From JACZYA01 sp965247455 (lineage in GTDB: Bacteria; Acidobacteriota; Terriglobia; Acidiferrales; 2-02-FULL-67-57): DNA of 64,000 bases. Within the stretch, counting starts at the first letter, position 1. Each line of letters begins with the position of its first letter. Both the position numbers and the translations under genes were made by a program. The notes beneath the pieces are model-generated. The model was not told the origin of the DNA. It searched no databases and saw nothing but the letters and a program-made list of their open reading frames with translations. The stretch lies in the NCBI GenBank assembly GCA_965247455.1, contig CBDFHE010000015.1:186001-250000 (forward strand), given 5' to 3'. Of this stretch, positions 61,992-64,000 are shown one piece after another.

Positions 61992-64000
61992 CTAGAGCTT
62001 GCGGTCGAAGCTGAGATTCTGGAGCATCTGGTCGAGCTGCTTCTGGGCGGCGGCGCGCGCGCTTTGCAACTGCGCCCGCTGGGTCCGCAGCGCTGCAAGG
62101 CGATTCTCCTGCTGCTCCAGTTGCCGGATGTAGCGCTGGCGCAGGTTGGCCTCCTCGGGCGTGCGCCCCATGCGGCGCAGATTCTCGCGAACACGTTCCT
62201 GGTCGCGGAAAATTTCGGTCTGCTCGGCTTCCAGCGCGGCGATTTTCTTATTCAGCTCGTTGATTTCGTTTTTCTTGGCCACGATGCGCGCCAGCGCCTG
62301 CTCGATCTCCCGATCAATCGAGCGCTGCCGCACCCAGAGCGCAATCTGCTCCGGGGTGATGTTGGTCAGCGCGTAGGTGGTCTGCTGCGGGTTCTCTTCT
62401 TTCACCGCCAACTCGGTCGTGGTCTTCGGTTCGACGGCCAGTTTGAAGCGGTGGTAGCTCGACGACGACTCGGTGGGCTTGGCCGTCTCCACCAATTCCC
62501 AGCCGTTGCGCACCGGATGCTCCACCACCACCGTGCGCGCCTTCTGGCTGTTGTTGCGGATGGTGTAGGTTTTCTTCTCCACCACCTTGCGGTGCATCCG
62601 CAGCACGCCGCGATGGATTTCCACCCGCTCCACTCGCTGGCGGTCGCTCTTGCGGTTGGTAGTGACTTCCACGCCCAGGTCGAGCGCGTAGCTGAGCAAA
62701 CGGCTTTCGCCCGGGTTGATGGTTTCCGTCAGGCCTTCGCCCGCAAAGGCGTTGGTGTCAATGACGGTGAAGGAGCCGGCGTCGAGCGTCAGCCCGCTCG
62801 AGTTCTTCAGCCACACCGCCAGCCAGGGCCGTTGCCGCCCATTCGCCTCGTTGAAGAGCGACACCTTCTCGCCCTCCACCTCGGTGTGCAGGATGGGCAG
62901 CAGCGCCGATTGGTTCCGCCGAATCGTCACCGGTTGCCGGAGCTTATACTCGAACTGCTCCCCCAGCGCCTGCGCTTGCGCTCCCGCTGGCACCGCCTGC
63001 CGCAGCGCCTCACCTAGTGCCGGTGGCGCAGCCGCATTTACCGACACATCAGAACTCCGCATCCGCATCTTTCGCGCCGCAAATGCTTCTGGCCTGTCAG
63101 CCTCCAGGGCAGCAGACGGTATTCCTCTTAGGACGCCGCCAATCATTCCGCCCGCTTGTCCGCCGGGCACTCCAGCGACAACCTCTCCCCGCCCAACTTC
63201 CAAAGTCGCTTCGTGAGTTTGCGGCGTGACCTGCACGCCCTGCGGCAGCGGCACCACCGGCCGCCGGGCATAGACCGGCTGCGAGAGGTTCTGGATGAAA
63301 CTCACCGGCGCGCCCGCCACCAGCGAGAGCTCCACGTTCTCCCAGTCCATCGGAGTGGTGTTGTCAACGATGGCCCAGCCTTGCAGCAGCGGCTTCTGCT
63401 TGGGGTCGAGCACGACGCGGTAAGTGGTCTTCCAAATGGGGGCCTCGGAGGTGTAGCTGACGTAGAGGTCGCGCTGCCCCGAGCCCACTGTGTGGATGGC
63501 GAGCCGGCGCACGTCGCGCTGGTGGCCGGAATTGACCAGGTCGAGGTAGCGCCGGACATCGCCAGCCAACGCCGACTCGGTCAGCCGTAGCGCGCCCGCC
63601 GACTCCAGATCAACCAGCCGCAGTTCGCCCGCGGCGGTGAAGATGCCCACCTCCACCACCTGCACGGTCGCGCCCGGCCCGGTGGAGCGCGTGCGCAGCT
63701 CCGCGCCCATGATCTTGCCGCGCACGGTGCCGCCGGGCGCGCGGATTTCAACTTCGGTGCCGCGAATCTGGTTCAGGAAACCCACCAGCCCGCCGGCCTT
63801 GTTGAGATCAATCGGCAACTCGCGCAGGCGCCGGCCAAGCGGCGCGGTCGAATCGTAGGTCACGCCCGTCACCTGCCCGCGGCCGAGATCAATGACGGTC
63901 AGCGACTTGAGCACGTCGTTCAGTTGCGCGCTCGGCAGGACGATCTCCACTGTCTGCCGGCCGCGAATCGCGCCCACGTGCTCGAAGTAGCCCATGCCGT
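61992..64000 (-). CDS. DUF4139 (MuiA-like) protein, N-terminus outside the window
   Basis: At least 669 residues; the frame remains open at the window edge, upstream of MGYFEHVGAIRGRQTVEIVL. The DUF4139 domain covers roughly 180-540, with QRDLYVSYTSEAPIWKTTYR and GWAIVDNTTPMDWENVELSL being typical, then LDAGSFTVIDTNAFAGEGL. The C-terminal ~110 residues form a coiled coil (EINELNKKIAALEAEQTEIF). MuiA-like proteins are envelope-associated; the role is unknown. A signal peptide is expected in the missing part. Confidence 0.88.
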   Translation of the reverse strand, partial: GMGYFEHVGAIRGRQTVEIVLPSAQLNDVLKSLTVIDLGRGQVTGVTYDSTAPLGRRLRELPIDLNKAGGLVGFLNQIRGTEVEIRAPGGTVRGKIMGAELRTRSTGPGATVQVVEVGIFTAAGELRLVDLESAGALRLTESALAGDVRRYLDLVNSGHQRDVRRLAIHTVGSGQRDLYVSYTSEAPIWKTTYRVVLDPKQKPLLQGWAIVDNTTPMDWENVELSLVAGAPVSFIQNLSQPVYARRPVVPLPQGVQVTPQTHEATLEVGRGEVVAGVPGGQAGGMIGGVLRGIPSAALEADRPEAFAARKMRMRSSDVSVNAAAPPALGEALRQAVPAGAQAQALGEQFEYKLRQPVTIRRNQSALLPILHTEVEGEKVSLFNEANGRQRPWLAVWLKNSSGLTLDAGSFTVIDTNAFAGEGLTETINPGESRLLSYALDLGVEVTTNRKSDRQRVERVEIHRGVLRMHRKVVEKKTYTIRNNSQKARTVVVEHPVRNGWELVETAKPTESSSSYHRFKLAVEPKTTTELAVKEENPQQTTYALTNITPEQIALWVRQRSIDREIEQALARIVAKKNEINELNKKIAALEAEQTEIFRDQERVRENLRRMGRTPEEANLRQRYIRQLEQQENRLAALRTQRAQLQSARAAAQKQLDQMLQNLSFDRKL

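Overview
High-GC bacterial chromosome, most likely Acidobacteriota. This is inferred from gene content and order: an uninterrupted alr/dnaB/rplI/rpsR/rpsF/pth/rplY/prs/tRNA-Gln/ispE block, ergothioneine genes, a MEMO-like gene, a DUF4139 protein, small secreted and duplicated 'orphan' proteins, and many short modular palindromes between genes. No 16S or other decisive marker lies in the window.

Layout. 1-4.7 kb: a partial gene, a PPOX-type flavin/F420 protein, a dead amino-acid dehydrogenase piece, a membrane coiled-coil protein, an alpha/beta hydrolase, and repeats. 4.7-10.2 kb: an OprP-type porin, then a metal (Zn/Mn-type) uptake cluster of outer-membrane barrel, periplasmic binding protein and permease with no ATPase nearby. 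10.4-15.2 kb: PilZ protein and an envelope-polymer or lipid cluster (nucleotidyltransferase/CDP-alcohol phosphotransferase fusion, flippase-like membrane protein, glycosyltransferase, methyltransferase) whose last gene is cut by an IS1380-family element. 16.9-23 kb: pcm, a ThiF/MoeB-like E1 enzyme, yebC, ruvC, MEMO-like gene and orphan proteins. 23.1-24.7 kb: a beta-class DNA methyltransferase followed by a small unrecognised protein with a PD-X15-ExK pattern, probably a compact restriction-modification system. 24.9-29 kb: methylmalonyl-CoA mutase catalytic subunit, HD hydrolase, then a 54-residue secreted peptide, a frameshifted multi-pass membrane protein and a one-pass membrane protein. 29-34 kb: ergothioneine biosynthesis (egtD, egtB) divergent from an OpuC-type ABC importer that may carry ergothioneine or betaine.

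35-44 kb is a plastic region around a tRNA-Val(GAC): two tRNA 3'-half remnants, an intact IS630-type element, an AT-richer frameshifted lipoprotein gene, a second identical IS1380-family copy directly after typA, a truncated integrase, and a run of dead gene pieces (aldo/keto reductase, acetamidase, ABC permease tail). 44.6-64 kb is mostly core: alr, dnaB, a ribosomal-protein block with a clear terminator, pth, prs, tRNA-Gln, ispE, a TPR protein, purH, a truncated molybdopterin oxidoreductase, a gene with an in-frame amber codon, selA, efp with Asn at the usual modification site, a ferredoxin-metallo-beta-lactamase protein, and a DUF4139 protein running off the end.

The most interesting items are the candidate restriction enzyme, the secreted-peptide/membrane-protein locus, the ergothioneine gene/transporter pairing, the nucleotidyltransferase-CDP-alcohol fusion cluster, the nested inverted repeat at 10.8 kb, and the modular palindromes, one of which is seen with and without a short inserted module.
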